Below are positions 42,965-54,258 of a DNA stretch of 64,000 bases, piece by piece. Origin of the DNA: Blumeriella jaapii (lineage: Eukaryota > Ascomycota > Leotiomycetes > Helotiales > Drepanopezizaceae); assembly GCA_009599575.1 (NCBI GenBank), contig VWND01000011.1:992001-1056000 (forward strand), in the 5' to 3' direction. Both the position numbers and the translations under genes were made by a program. Position 1 is the first letter of the stretch, and each line of letters opens with the position of its first letter. Below the pieces are notes generated by a model. The model made no database searches and was not told the DNA's origin. It was given only the letters and a program-made list of their open reading frames with translations.

Positions 42965-43057
42965 ATCGATAACTATTATTGCGCGCTAGTTTATATTAAT
43001 ATTTACAACACCACCACTAATATTCCATTTTGCACCAACATATTACAATCAACCATT

Positions 43058-43640
43058 CGAGCTGCGCATTTACTTGCGTCTACGATCGTCGGCAAACTTG
43101 GTTACAAATCTGCGACCCCAGGGAATACTATCGTATAAAACACACTGGATATCATCGGAAAAAACGCAAGAATTGGCTGTCGTATCGAGCGTCGAAAATA
43201 ATATGCAGTTTTGAAAAACCAGGTCCCGAATTTTTCGTTCGCAATAGTTATTAAATACTAATTTCGTAATCGGCGATAATTGAATTTGATGCTTTTTATA
43301 TACGCTACGAACGTAGGCAGATTTCTTAATAATGGTTTCTTTACGACCTTAAAGGAATACTGTCGTATAGCAACACAGTGAATATCATCGTAGCGCAAAA
43401 GCGAGCCTTCGAACCAAAATTCAAGCACTGAACATTTTATTAGTATTATAGCAGTTATCGCATAAAAGCCGATATCAATTGCAATTACTCGAGCTGCGCA
43501 CCTATTTGCGTCCACGATCGTCGGCAGACTTGGTTACAAATCTGCGATCCCAAGGAATACTATCGTACAGAAACATACTAGATATCATCGGGAAAAACGC
43601 AAAAGTTGGCTGCCGTATCGAGCGTTGAAAATAATATCGG
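43058..43640. repeat. Tandem units of about 216 bp inside the TIR element
   Basis: Copies start near 43058, 43274 and 43490. The first and third share 148 collinear bp (CGAGCTGCGCA..., GGTTACAAATCTGCGA, GGAATACTATCGTA, ATATCATCGG). The middle one is more diverged (GGAATACTGTCGTATAGC, GAATATCATCG). Confidence 0.75.
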
Positions 43641-43982
43641 CGCGCGTGCGAATCGTCGGAATATAATCGCGACGCGTAACGTGCGAATCGTCGTAATATA
43701 ATCGCGACGCGTATTTTATTAAACGTAATTAGCAAATAAACTTTCAAATAAAAGAATAAGATAGGAAGGAAAAGGGGGGGGGAAAGGTGGGTTGAAAACG
43801 TGGTGGTGATAAAAAACAGAATGATTGTAAATAAAAAAAAAATCGCACAAATCAATTGATAAATATTGGATCCCCGCCTTTTTTTAGGTTCCCGCTTTTT
43901 TATTTCTTATCGTAGATGGTCCGTGCACCCTTCCACGTGCGGCCACGTTGGCCTTCCCGCTGGGCCCACTGTTTTTGGGACA

Positions 43983-44693
43983 TAATCACGTTTACCGCGA
44001 ATTCGGCTTTTGAAATAATCGGTTCGCTTTTTAAATTTTGTAAAAATTAAAAGCGAAATAAAAGTAATAATAGTGCTATAAAAGCTTAATTATTAAATAA
44101 CGGATTTTCAAAAAAAAAAAGCAAATTGCGATGAAAATTAAAAGCAATTTAATTAATTTCGAAAAATGCGAAAGCTTTAGCAAAAAATCGTTACAATTTT
44201 ATTTATTAAGCTTTTATAGCTGCGAATTTAGCTTTTATAATTTTATTTTTTTTCGCGTTCTGCTTTTAATTAAGCTTTAATACGTAAAAAAGTTTCGAAA
44301 CGAAAAAAAAAAAAAAAATTTTTACGTAATAGTTCGTTAATAATTCCGTTAGCGGCAAGAAAATGCGAAATAAATTAAAACGTAAAAAAAAAAAGTCAGA
44401 AAATAAAAAGCTGTCGTCGGTTTGATTTTCGTAATTATCGTTTGTTTCGGTCGTTATATTATTTAACGTCCGAATACTTAATAATATAATATTAATAAAA
44501 TTAAAGTTTTGATTCGGAAAATGTTTTTTTTTTTTCAGAATTTATTAAATTTTTTTTTTCGTTGCAAATTAATCGTAAAGCCGATCGGTTTTTTATTAAA
44601 ATCTAAGCTTAAAATATACGGGGTTAGGTAAATAATAAAAAAAATAAATGCTTGCCGGCCGGTTTTAAAAAGAAAATTCAAAATGTTACGGTG
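43983..44693 (-). pseudogene. Gypsy-4 leader and gag region, 5' part
   Basis: Stretch between the TIR element and the Gypsy-4 5' LTR. No frame longer than a few dozen codons and no recognised motif. Assigned by position only. Confidence 0.4.
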
Positions 44694-44848
44694 CATTAAA
44701 AAGCAAATTAAAAAGCGAAAGTATTTATTTAATTATTATATTAAATCTTAGAAATTTAAAAAAATACAAAAGGTCCGTTTGGTTATATTTTTAAATTTAT
44801 TTGGGTCGTGCCTGCTTGGGCCACCGACCGAAAGCCGAAGGCCGAAAG
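44694..44848 (-). repeat. Gypsy-4 5' LTR, truncated by Gypsy-5
   Basis: Matches the first 155 bp or so of 17934-18152 (TGTTACGG for TGTCACGG, AATACAAAAGGTCCGTTTGG, GGGCCACCGACCGAAAGCCG). It stops at CCGAAAG where the Gypsy-5 LTR begins. The missing end should lie beyond the far end of Gypsy-5. Confidence 0.8.
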
Positions 44849-45169
44849 TGTCAGGAACCAACATCACGTGTATAAGTCAGGTGATCCGCCAAGACCTTCT
44901 GCCTCCTACCAATCCTCGAATAATACTCTTTGCGAATAGGCCGTAAGGGCCGGATAATATTATAAAAGCTGAAAATAATATTTAAATAAAACATTTTATA
45001 AAAATAATTGCTAAGAAATCAGTTATTAAAATTATATTAAAAAGGATTGAAATAAGTCGGGATAAAAGCTGAAAAGGCATATTAAATAAAATTCGCTTGG
45101 TTTCTTGGGAAATACTTTTTTCGAGGGCTCCACCCCTTTTTTTGTATTTATAAGCGCTTTCTATTAACA
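44849..45169 (+). repeat. Gypsy-5 5' LTR
   Basis: About 321 bp, TGTCAGGAACC to CTATTAACA. It contains CACGTG (44865-44870) and is the complete form of the inverted fragment at 17702-17933. The right end is set by TG..CA ends only. Confidence 0.7.
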
Positions 45170-46014
45170 ATGTAAAAAATAAAAATCAATTTAATTATTA
45201 ATCCGATTTTATTTAAGTTTTAATATCTGAATTAATATTTCCTTGCTTTTCAATTTTTACATTTTGATTTTTTTACTTATCGGAACGGCAGTTCGATATT
45301 ACTAAAACAACTTTTTATTATATTATTATATTTATATCGTTATTATCGATATTATAGCTTTTCGCATTCGCAGCGAACAAGCACTTCCAGCTATTTAAAA
45401 AAACTTAGCGCTTTCGGATGCTTAAACAATCCCGTATTATCATTTTTTTTAATATTACCAGTTTTATTAAAAAAATAAAAATACTCTACCATCAGAGCGC
45501 GACGATTTTTTAATTTTTTTTATTTAAAAGATTATTAAAAAAAGCCACGCTCAAAGCGACTCGGAAAAACTTTCCACCGAAACTTTAATTTATTTAATTA
45601 ATAAACGAATCCGCGCCGAACAAAAACAAAACGATAAACGTAAAAAAATAAAAGAAATACGAATTAAAATAAAACAAAAAAAAATAAAAAAAAAAGTTTA
45701 CGAAATAATTAAAAAATTCGAAAAAGCTAAAAAACGCCGAAACAAATTTCGAAAAAAAAGTTAAACAATTTTAATAAAAACTTAACGCTTTCGAAAATAT
45801 CGAAAAAAAGGTTTTTATATTTTTTAATACCGTTTTAATTAAAAAAAAAAAAAAATTCAAGCCGGCGATTATTATAAAGAATTTTCGAAGCATTACGATA
45901 ATAATACTTATTCAAAACGATTTAGCATTTCTTTTAAATATATTATATCTTTTATAAAAAACACAGCGAATTCGAGCCGAAAAGTATTAAAAATAAAAGA
46001 CTTTCTAATATATC
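45170..46014 (+). pseudogene. Gypsy-5 leader and gag part 1
   Basis: From about 45540 a plus frame gives STETLIYLINKRIRAEQKQ, a Lys-rich coiled stretch, then AIIIKNFRSITIIILIQNDL and KTQRIRAEKY, ending QYI at the Copia-1 insertion. The Gag capsid start is typical of this clade. 45170-45539 is leader. Confidence 0.65.
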
Positions 46015-46316
46015 TGTCGTGCATAGCCGAATAGTCGGTAGAAACTCTTACCGGAGGCTGGGACGGATAAATTATATGCAATAAAATGTTATTTGTATTG
46101 TTTTAAATCTGACTGGCGAGCTTTCCGCAAAAGACGGAAGGTTCGGGCTCGCTTAGTTATTCGCTCGGAAAAACTAGTTTTCGAAAAGGCTCGTTATTAC
46201 GTAATTACGAGCTTTTCCGAGCTTCAGAAATATTTAATTATTAAAAGCGTACAAAAAAAATAAATCTGAAACAAAAAAAATAAAAAAAAATAAAAAAATG
46301 TAAATATAACGCAATA
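46015..46316 (-). repeat. Copia-1 left copy 3' LTR
   Basis: 302 bp, plus-strand TGTCGTGC to ACGCAATA. More RIP-altered than its partner: the central CACGTG reads TACGTA here. Confidence 0.93.
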
Positions 46317-46801
46317 CACTTTTTAGCTAATTGCTAATCCGGTGATCAGCTATTTTTAAAACGCGAAAAGGTTTTTTTATCGTCCGAATGCGGCCGTAAC
46401 GCGATATTATAATATTTATATAACTTATTTATATTTTTTATCGTTGCGAAGCGTAAATAAAGCCAATTCAGCTTAAATAAGCGTTTCGTCGCTTTTGAAA
46501 ACTTTAACTTTTTTATTTTCTTATCAGTTTTCTAATAAATTCAAGCTTTATTATTTTAATCAAAAAAATCGATATAGCTTTTTTTATATTTAAAAAAAAT
46601 TGTCCGCGTAATTTTACGCGATTAGTTGGCCCAGCTTTTCGGACTTTCAGTTTTCGGCGTTTGCGTAATCGAAGTTTTGCGAAGTTTATTTTGCGCAATT
46701 AATCGGCCTTTTCGGTTAATTCGTTTTTTTTTAATCTTTTCGAAAAAAGCGATTTTTTCGATATTTCGTTTTTAAACGGTTTTTTTTTCGAAAATATATA
46801 T
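46317..46801. other. Copia-1 sequence next to the 3' LTR
   Basis: About 485 bases with a minus frame (46513-46698 and 46699-46902) rich in Arg, Lys and Phe, which looks compositional. No domain is recognised. Confidence 0.4.
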
Positions 46802-47930
46802 TTGTTTAGCTTCGAAAATACCGATTTAACGCTTAAAAAAAATGGCGGAAACGCTGCTGGCGGTAGAAAAGCTATTAGCGATGATTTCGGTTTTAATAAC
46901 ATTTTCGGAAAAAAAAGGCAGAACGCTGGCGCTTTTGAAAAAAAAAAGCGGCCGGAAATTATTAAAGCGAAAAAAATAAAAATAAAAATAACGACGATAA
47001 TCGTTTTTTAAAACGCGCTTATATTAAAGCCAAAAAGCCTGCTATTTTTAAGCTTTTCAATTTTATTTTTTATATAATTTATATTACTCGCGAAATAATT
47101 GAAAATTTAAATTACGAATGCTTATCGAATTTAGCTGAAATTCGTTGCTATCGGTATTACGTAATTAATACGTCGTATATTTCAGCCGACGCAAACGTTA
47201 TAACTGCGTGGTTTTTCGTTTTTAAAATTCGAATAAACAAAGTTATTAACGCGGTTAATTATATCGAAAAACTTTATCGGCTTTATTAATCGATTTTTAA
47301 AATATAACGGTTATTTTTTATTTTACGGTTAAAGCGGTTTTAAAAATGCAAAAAAGTAAACTTTTAAATCGATCGTAATTTAAAAGCAAAATTAATAATT
47401 ACAAAACGTATTATTAATACGAAGCTCGCCGCGGCTCGTAAGGTTTTTTAGTTTTTTATTTTTCGAATAAAAGCTTTTACGTTTGTTTTACGTGCTGACG
47501 AAATAAAACTTGGCTACGATTTATCAGAAAATGCTTTCGTTTTTGAAAATTTAAAAAAGAATTTCGCGGCGATTTTTTTTTGCCGAATATTTTTAATTTT
47601 TAATTTAATAAAACTTCGCAAAAAAAAAAAAATATTTCGGCTGTATAACCGGCGGCAGTTATATTTAAAAAGCTTATCGTAAAGTTTATTTTAAGCTTAA
47701 TTATCGCGAAGCGTCGGGCGCGGATTATTATTTTAGCGAATTATATTTTTGACTTTTTTGCAAAACTAAGCGGTTTTTGGTTTTAAATTTTTAAATTTAC
47801 GAAAAGTTCGGATTTTTTTTTGCTTAAAAAATGGTTTTTGCTGCGTTTTAAATTTTAATAAAAATCTGTTTAAATAAGTATACGTTTGTAAAATGCAAGC
47901 TTTTCAGCTCGATTAATCGAGCTTTTCGAT
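46802..47930 (+). pseudogene. Antisense frame in the 3' part of Copia-1, unknown
   Basis: Plus-strand coding-like sequence, opposite to the element. It starts at an ATG (46802): LTLKKNGGNAAGGRKAISDD, then a basic Asn/Lys-rich part. A frameshift in an A-run near 46970-46980 leads to IIYITREIIENLNYECLSNL, YYVINTSYISADANVITAW, VLRADEIKLGYDLSENAFVF, CITGGSYI and LNYREASGADYYFSELYF. It spans about 370 codons with stops at former Gln codons. The opposite strand is far more interrupted. No family is recognised. It could be an accessory gene or a buried insertion. Confidence 0.45.
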
Positions 47931-48480
47931 AAAGCTTCGAAAATCTTATAAATTAAAAAGTTTAACGAAATTTTCGTGCTTTTGTCGGGTCAGATTTTTA
48001 GTAAAACCGTCTGCGTGTATTTTATTTATTAAAAAGTATATGATTTTGAATTTCTTATTTTAATATTTTTAACGAATTTATATATTATTTATATCGATAT
48101 AGCGAAGCTTTATAAAATTTTTTTTTATTTTTTACGATTAATTTAATCGTTTGCTAATTATCGTAATATACGTTTCATTTAAAAATAATATCGAATCGAA
48201 GCTTTTTAAAAAAAACGTTGAAATATTATTTTTTTTTTACGGTCGTTATATAAGCAAATAGTTCCGTTTTAATAAAAAAAAAAAAAATTATATTTTATCG
48301 TACAGCTTTTTACAAAATAGCATTTCCGAAAAAAAATTTTTTTTTTTAAAAAGATTTCCGAGTTTCTAAATCGTCGACGAAAAAAAGCGTCGATAAAAAC
48401 TATTAATTGGTTTTTTTTCCGCTTTTTTTACGATTATAAACGATTTTTAAAAACCTTGTTTTATAAAAAATATCGAAACG
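47890..48480 (-). pseudogene. Copia-1 RNase H and end of pol
   Basis: The minus strand reads KRNYLLI, then IKLRYIDINNI (family KHIDIRYHxI), and IHADGFTKNLTRQKHENFVK at about 47905-47985 (family MxADGLTKxLxxxxFxxF), the classic end of copia Pol. The RT connection (SDVAFAAF, family RPDVAFAxSxLSxF) lies just upstream. Confidence 0.78.
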
Positions 48481-49420
48481 TTTAATTAGCTGCTTCGAAA
48501 TATTAAAAACTTAGATTGATAAAAAAATAAAAAAAACTAAAAAGCTGCGAAAGCTACGTCGGATCGAAGCATAATAGCCGTATATAAAATTAAACCGACT
48601 TTTTCTTAATACTTTTTAATCTGCGAAAGCGTGGCTACGCTTAGGTTTTTAATAAATTCGCAGATTAAAAAAAACGTATTTAAAAAGCGCCTTTTGCATA
48701 TATTAAACTTTGTAGCAATCTTTTCGATATACGAATCGTAAAATAAAAAAAACTTTTTTTTTGTTTATTTCGTAAAATACGAATTCCGAAAAAATAATTC
48801 AAATTTTTTATATTTATAAGCTCGTAAGCCTTTTTTAAACCGAAAATAATTTCGTCGGCTTTTAACGAATAAAAAGCGTGGTATAAAACTTAAATATCGT
48901 CGACGTAAAACGCCACGTACACGCTTCGTATTTCGTTAGCGAATATACAAAGCTTTTCGCCTATTAGTTCGAGTTTTAGCTTTTTTAAAATATTAGCGAA
49001 TTCGTCGTATTACAAAGCTGAAAAATCTTTTAACTTATACAAAGCTCGGTCTAGCTATATTATTATATTTAATTATTTAAATTTATTAAATAAATAATAC
49101 GTAATTGGCTTATTTCTGAAATCTCGTTTTGCATTAACGAATATATTAATTACGTCGAATTATTTGACTTTCAGATCGAAATAAACCGCTAACGTTATAA
49201 CCGTTCGGAAAAAACGGGCTGCGAATATAGCTGCGTATATAAAAAAAATTAAAGCCTCGTTTTAAAAGTTTTTTTTCACGATTAATTTCGATTTGCACCG
49301 CTGCAATTCGCCTAAGTTATTTGTTTTATATATAAAAACTTATTTAAATAAAATAAGCTTTATGATTTTATTTTTTTTAACAATTTTTCAGCATTTTTTA
49401 ATTTTTAAGCTTTTAATTTC
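48480..49420 (-). pseudogene. Copia-1 reverse transcriptase
   Basis: On the minus strand: LDRALYKLKDFSALYYEEFA (family LxKALYGLKQSPRxWYxxF, with Gly changed to Lys), VAFYVDDI with the catalytic YVDD kept at 48896-48907, then INIKNLNYFFGIRILRN (family FLGIxIxRD) and DSYIEKIATKFNI. It is interrupted by a few stops. It is the only RT in the window that keeps both palm Asp residues. Confidence 0.85.
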
Positions 49421-50880
49421 GATCTTTGCTTTTTTTTTAAACTGCTTTTTTATCTGATGGTTTTTCAATTCGTTTCAGTTTTTTAAAGCTTTTAATAAAT
49501 TATTCCGATATTGTTTTTGGTCGAAAAGTTAAATATTTCTTACCGACTTTTTTCCTATCGAAGCCGCTATTATTGCGTAAACAGCCTAAAAATCTTTTTT
49601 ATTTATCTAAATCGGCTCGTTTTTTTTAAAACTTATAAACGAATTCGTCGATCTGTTATTTAATAAATAAAGCTATTAATTAAAAGATTTTATATATCGT
49701 GGCGTATATTTTCGGTTTATCCGGCTAATATAAAATAAAATTTGTACGATTTCGTTTGGCAATTTCTGAAATCAATTGCTTTTTATCGCTTATCGAAAAC
49801 TTCGATTTTGTTTTTTTTTTTTTTTTTTAAATAATATTTTTTTTTTAATAATCAGCTTTGAAAAAGCTTTTAAAAGCAAGCGTTCAAATGGCTGCTTTAT
49901 TCTAAATCGATCTGGCGCCTAATCTGCCGGGCGATAGCTTTTAATTATAATTTAAAAAGTTAAATTGCGCGTTCTCTTATATAAAGCCATTTTTTATATC
50001 CGCGCCGAAGAATTTTCTAAAGCTTTGCTTTGTTTTATTTTGTTCTGCAGTAATAAGCTTTATTAATTTATTATTTTTTCTTAAACTTTTATAATCTTTT
50101 AACGCTTTTATCGCGTCGGTCAAAATGTTTCGGATATGTTTTGCATATTTCCGATTAATAATTAATTTTAAAAATTAAAACTAATTAATAATAGTTTTAT
50201 CGAAAAAACTTTTATAAAAAACTATTATTTTCGAGCTTTAAACGTTTGAATCGACCGTAAAAAAAAGCTCGATCGCTTCGACCTTTATTAGGTTTATTAC
50301 TTCCGAAAATTTAGTTTTATTTTTTAAAATATTTAAATTTATTAATATTAAAATATCTTTTTTTTCTACCGTAAGCTTTGGAAATCCATCAGAAAAGCCT
50401 GAAATCGGTTTTGATTCTAATAGCGGCTCCGGTAGAAAAAAACTTTTATTTTTTTTTATAAAATCTAAAGATTGCTCGTTTTATAATAATAGCTTTTTTT
50501 TGTATTATTCTTTTTTTAGCACACCGAGTTTTGCTGGTCTGCGCCGCCATTAAAACCGCCCGCTAATATCTAATATTTAGCGTTCTAAGCTTTTTCGTCC
50601 TTCGCGTTTTCGATAAATTCCACGGTTTTTTAAAACTCTAGTCTAGTTATAAAACTTAAACTTTTATTTTTCGAAAAATAAAATTTGGACTCGTTAAATA
50701 TTACGTTTCGGCTCGTAATTATACGTTTTAACAAAAAAAAAACAGATTTTGTAAATATTAAAATCGCTATATTTAATCAAATATCCGATATGTTTTTTCG
50801 AAAAAACTTTAAATTTTTTCTTGTATTTTATAATTTTTCGATTTTTTATTATTAAATACGCACGAGCTTGATACGCATAA
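49421..50880 (-). pseudogene. Copia-1 integrase-RT linker and RT start, decayed
   Basis: Contains the C-terminal integrase segment (IITSRNVIFNE near 50690, family VxxSRDVxFDE), then a long low-complexity linker and the first RT segments in broken frames. No domain other than the SRDV-type motif is placed with certainty. Confidence 0.6.
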
Positions 50881-51740
50881 ACTTTGTTCTAATTTGGTTT
50901 AAAATCGGCCGTACGCGCCTTTATAATAGCAGAATCGTAATACCGGAAATATTATCTAAATCAGCTGTACAAAACTTTATTTAAAAATTTAAATTGTTTT
51001 TTCGCAAGCGGCGATACATTATACAAATGCGCTGCTGTTTTTATCGTTTCGGGCCAAAAAAAAGTTGGAAAGCCCGCTTTAATTTTTATTTTTATCGAAC
51101 GCTTAATTACTTTCTTTTTTACTCGTTCGATCGAGCCGTTTGGCTAATGCACGTAAAATATAATTAATTCCAAATCGATACTTTCGCGTTTTATTTATTT
51201 TTAATATTTCGAAATAATATTTTTTTATTTTAAAATTACCGACGACTCGTTATTTTATCGAATTTTGCAAATGGAAAAATTGTATTAGCGTTTTATTTAT
51301 GCGTCGAACGTTTGAAAACGGTTTAAAACGACTTTTATATTTTTCGTTTTAATAGCGGAAACTCAAATCTTTTTATTATATTCGTTTTTTATTAAAAACA
51401 TTTACGTCGAGCCGTTATAAGCTTTTTTACGATTTTTGAAATAATCGTAAAAATTCCAGCCGATGCGAAAAAAAAGCTTAAAAAACTTATTTTTTAATAT
51501 TGCTTTTGAAATTATTTGCTTTAAATACGTAATAATATACTTTTCGCATTTTATTTTAATTAAGCTTTTGATTTTTATTTTACGAATATTTTCGATCAGC
51601 TTTTCGAGCGCGTTTTTATTTAAATAGCCCGAACGAAAATGCTATAAGCGCGCATCGTTATTCCGATCGTACGTAAACACGCTGCTTTTTTTAAATTTAT
51701 AACGCGTACGACGTTTCGAAATTATATAAATTATTAGGCC
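50881..51740 (-). pseudogene. Copia-1 integrase, decayed
   Basis: The minus strand shows SGYLNKNALEKLIENIRKIK (family LGHLNxxxLxxL, the pre-integrase zinc region), IKIKCEKY, then core fragments including KRLDRTSKKESN and a later ISGITILLL stretch. The order pre-integrase, integrase, then RT establishes the copia type. Catalytic residues cannot be confirmed across the stops. Confidence 0.65.
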
Positions 51741-53946
51741 GAGCGAATTACGTTTTAAAAAGTTTAAATTATTACGTAAAAAATACGAATAAAAAAAACA
51801 ATTGATTTTAATATATTTAAATACGCAAAAATCGGCGATCGTTTAATATTAACGTTTTAAAATAAAATTTTTAAAATTCTTAGAACGAAAAGTATTATTT
51901 AACCTTTAAAACTAATAACCTTTTTTAGCCAAAAAACTAACGGAAATAATATTAATAATAAAATCTGAAACGAACGCCACGTTATTAAAAATTATATCCC
52001 AGAGCTTTTTATTTTTTTTGCGAAAAGCTTTTTTTATTAAACGACTTTTTTTCCCGACGATTAAAAAACTTTGTATATTTGCATAAACGCTGTTAATAAA
52101 ATTATTAATCTTTTTATAAAACTTTTCGATAAAAAGATTCTGATCGTTTATTAAATAAATTCTAGAGCAATTATTAAAAAAAGTATTTTTATTTAAAAAA
52201 TAATACTAATTAAATTTTAAAGCTAAAACGTTGATTCCGAAATGTTTTTTAATCGCATCAAAGCAAAAAAAACAGAAAGTTGCGGTAAAAAACTTTTTCT
52301 GATCGTTTTTAAAAGTTGACTTTGGAATTTGTTTTATCTTATTTATTAAAATTTTAAAAATTTTGTTAATTGCGACCATTTGAATACTTTTTTTATTAAA
52401 AGCTTTTAAAGCTTTTTTGTGATTAGAAAATAGCTTTTTTTTCGCATTTCAGCGATTTTTTATATTTATCTGAAAAATTAAAAAAGTTTTTTTTTCACGA
52501 CGATTATTTATTACGTATAAAAGCTTTTTATAATCGGATAAAAAATAAAAATAGCGCTTTTTAGAAATATCGCATAAACAGTTTATATTTTTTTTATTTT
52601 TTTTTTTTTTTTTTTTTGTTTTTTTCCTTTTTTTTTTCTACGACTTTTCGAAATATCGTTGTTTTTTTAAAAAAAAAAAAAAAAAATGGCGAAAACTCCG
52701 ATTTTTCGGCTTGAATTATCGAATCCTCGGTTGTTTTCAAAAAAAAAAATTATAAAACTTAGTTCGATTAAAATTTTTTTTATAAAAAGGCCGGCAAGTT
52801 CGTTTTTTAAATACTTAGCTTTTTTGCCGTTCGCCTATTATAAATTGATATATGCGGCGACTGCGTCGAAAAAATCGGTGGCAGCGTAGCGGCCATTTAT
52901 ATCAGAAATCTTATATTCGATAGCTGTTTTATAAGCGGTCTGCTATTTTTTTATTTATTCGGTTATATTTATTTTTCCGTTGTACGCTTTACGAAAAGTG
53001 TTTTTGTAATTAAATTCAACGGAATTAATTACGGAAAAGTATATAGGGGCAATATTTTTTTTTTAGAATACGAACGAATGCTTGGAATAACTTTTTTTTT
53101 TTTTTTTTAATATGAATTTTTAATTTTTCGTATACTTTTATTTATTAACGAATTTCTTTGTAAATTAATATAAAAAATAGCGTACGCTTTTTTATTATTA
53201 ATAGCGTTAATTTCCGATTAAGCAATTGCAAAATTTATTAAATTAATTTTTATAATAATAAAAAAATTTAATCGAGCAACTTTTGGTAGGCAATAACGTA
53301 CTTTTGCCATTTTTTAAGCTTTTTTAAATGGTTTTTAAAAAAATAATCGATTTTATTTTTCAAATCGTCGAAAATCAAATTAGCTAGTCGAAATCTGTCG
53401 GAAAGATTATTAATCGTAACAGCGGCTTTTTTTGCCTCGGTTATGCCGTTGTATTCGGCGCATTTTCGATTAAGCGCTTTTTGTTTTTTTAATCGATAAA
53501 TTAATATAAAAATTGTTTTTATAATCGTTTATTAATAAAAAAACGAAATAAAAAGTCAGGATCGGTGTATTCGAAAAAAAAATTTTTTGATCGATGAAAT
53601 TTGTACGCTTTTAATCAGAAAATCCACGATTTTGGGTCGTGAAAAAAAACCTTTTTTTTCGTAAAGGCCGATATATTATTTTCGTTGTAAAAGGTCGATT
53701 GATTAAATTAAAAAAAGTAGAAAAATAAAAATAAGATTTGTAAATTGAAAAAATCAAAATATTAATATTTTCCGTATTTTTAATAGCTTTTTATCGATTC
53801 GTATTTTTTTGCTAAATAAAAAAAACTTTGCAAAATATAATTTTCTACGAATTTTTTTTAACAATTCGAATAGATTGACCGGTAAAAGCTTTTAACGAAT
53901 CTCCTAGCGTATGTATTACAAAAAAAAGCTTATTAATTAGCTCCGG
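51741..53946 (-). pseudogene. Copia-1 gag and protease region, decayed
   Basis: Near the 5' end the minus strand gives YAATDFFDAVAAYINL and a long helix-rich part. At about 52500-52600, CLCDISKKRYFYFLSDYKKL resembles the fungal copia Gag zinc knuckle (CxCGxxHxFxxCxYL) with Cys and His partly lost. Sequence from 51741 to 52480 should hold the protease, but I cannot place its active site. The same order appears in plus orientation in the right copy. Confidence 0.5.
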
Positions 53947-53956
53947 GGCTTATAAC
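53947..53956 (-). other. Copia-1 primer binding site (left copy)
   Basis: GTTATAAGCC directly after the LTR on the minus strand. Copia elements prime from a cut initiator-tRNA whose anticodon arm pairs with GTTATGAGCC-like sites. Here the G is A in both copies. Confidence 0.5.
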
Positions 53957-54258
53957 TATCGTGCATAGCCGAATAATCGGTAAAAACTCTTACCGAAAGC
54001 TAGAACGGATAAATTATATGCAATAAAATATTATTTGTATTATTTTAAATCTGACTGGCGAATTCTCCGCAAAAAACGAAAGGTTCGAGCTCGCTTAGTT
54101 ATTCGCTCGGAAAAACTAGTCTACGAAAAGGCTCGTTATCACGTGACTACGAGCCTTTCCGAGCTCCAGAAACATCTAACTATTAAAAGCGTACAGGAAA
54201 AATGAATCTGGAACAAAAGAAATAAAAGGAAATAAAAGAATGTAAATATAGCGCAACA
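53957..54258 (-). repeat. Copia-1 left copy 5' LTR
   Basis: 302 bp, plus-strand TATCGTGC to GCGCAACA. It carries a dyad centred on CACGTG with 10-bp arms (54127-54136 and 54149-54158). Confidence 0.93.

Larger units (their letters stand above)
42788..43982. mobile_element. TIR element, non-autonomous DNA transposon in a TA site
   Basis: A 1,195-bp element with inverted ends TGTCCCAAAAAACAGTGGG (left) and, reversed, TGTCCCAAAAACAGTGGG (right), one A shorter. It is flanked by TA on both sides, as Tc1/mariner-type elements are. A second inverted block, GTGCACGGACCAYCCTACG-like, lies further in on both sides. No transposase frame is present; the small frames inside (43030-43254, 43258-43855) are not recognised. 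It holds three tandem units of about 216 bp. It is much less mutated than the Gypsy-4 gag around it. Confidence 0.78.
17934..44848 (-). mobile_element. Gypsy-4, minus-strand Ty3/gypsy element split by nested insertions
   Basis: Read on the minus strand from right to left: truncated 5' LTR (44694-44848), gag region with a TIR element inside, protease, RT, RNase H, then a break by Gypsy-3 at 39546/20456. Integrase follows (split again by a Gypsy-1 solo LTR), then a repeat-bearing 3' region and the 3' LTR (17934-18152). Its own sequence adds up to about 6.3 kb, a normal gypsy length. Integrase sequence resuming in phase to the left of Gypsy-3 proves one element. The 5' LTR is cut by Gypsy-5 at 44849. 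Confidence 0.83.
46015..54258 (-). mobile_element. Copia-1 left copy, complete Ty1/copia element, target duplication ATATC
   Basis: An 8,244-bp minus-strand element with 302-bp LTRs at 53957-54258 (5') and 46015-46316 (3'). Both outer flanks read ATATC (46010-46014 and 54259-54263). Gag-like sequence, integrase, RT and RNase H follow in that order, with integrase before RT as in Ty1/copia. It lies in Gypsy-5 gag, whose reading resumes exactly after the duplication. About 1.57 kb between RNase H and the 3' LTR is extra and carries an antisense frame. Confidence 0.93.

Noticed and set aside
42787..42972. Frame ending in a poly-His run
   Set aside because: CAC triplet repeat inside the non-autonomous TIR element; no conserved protein context.
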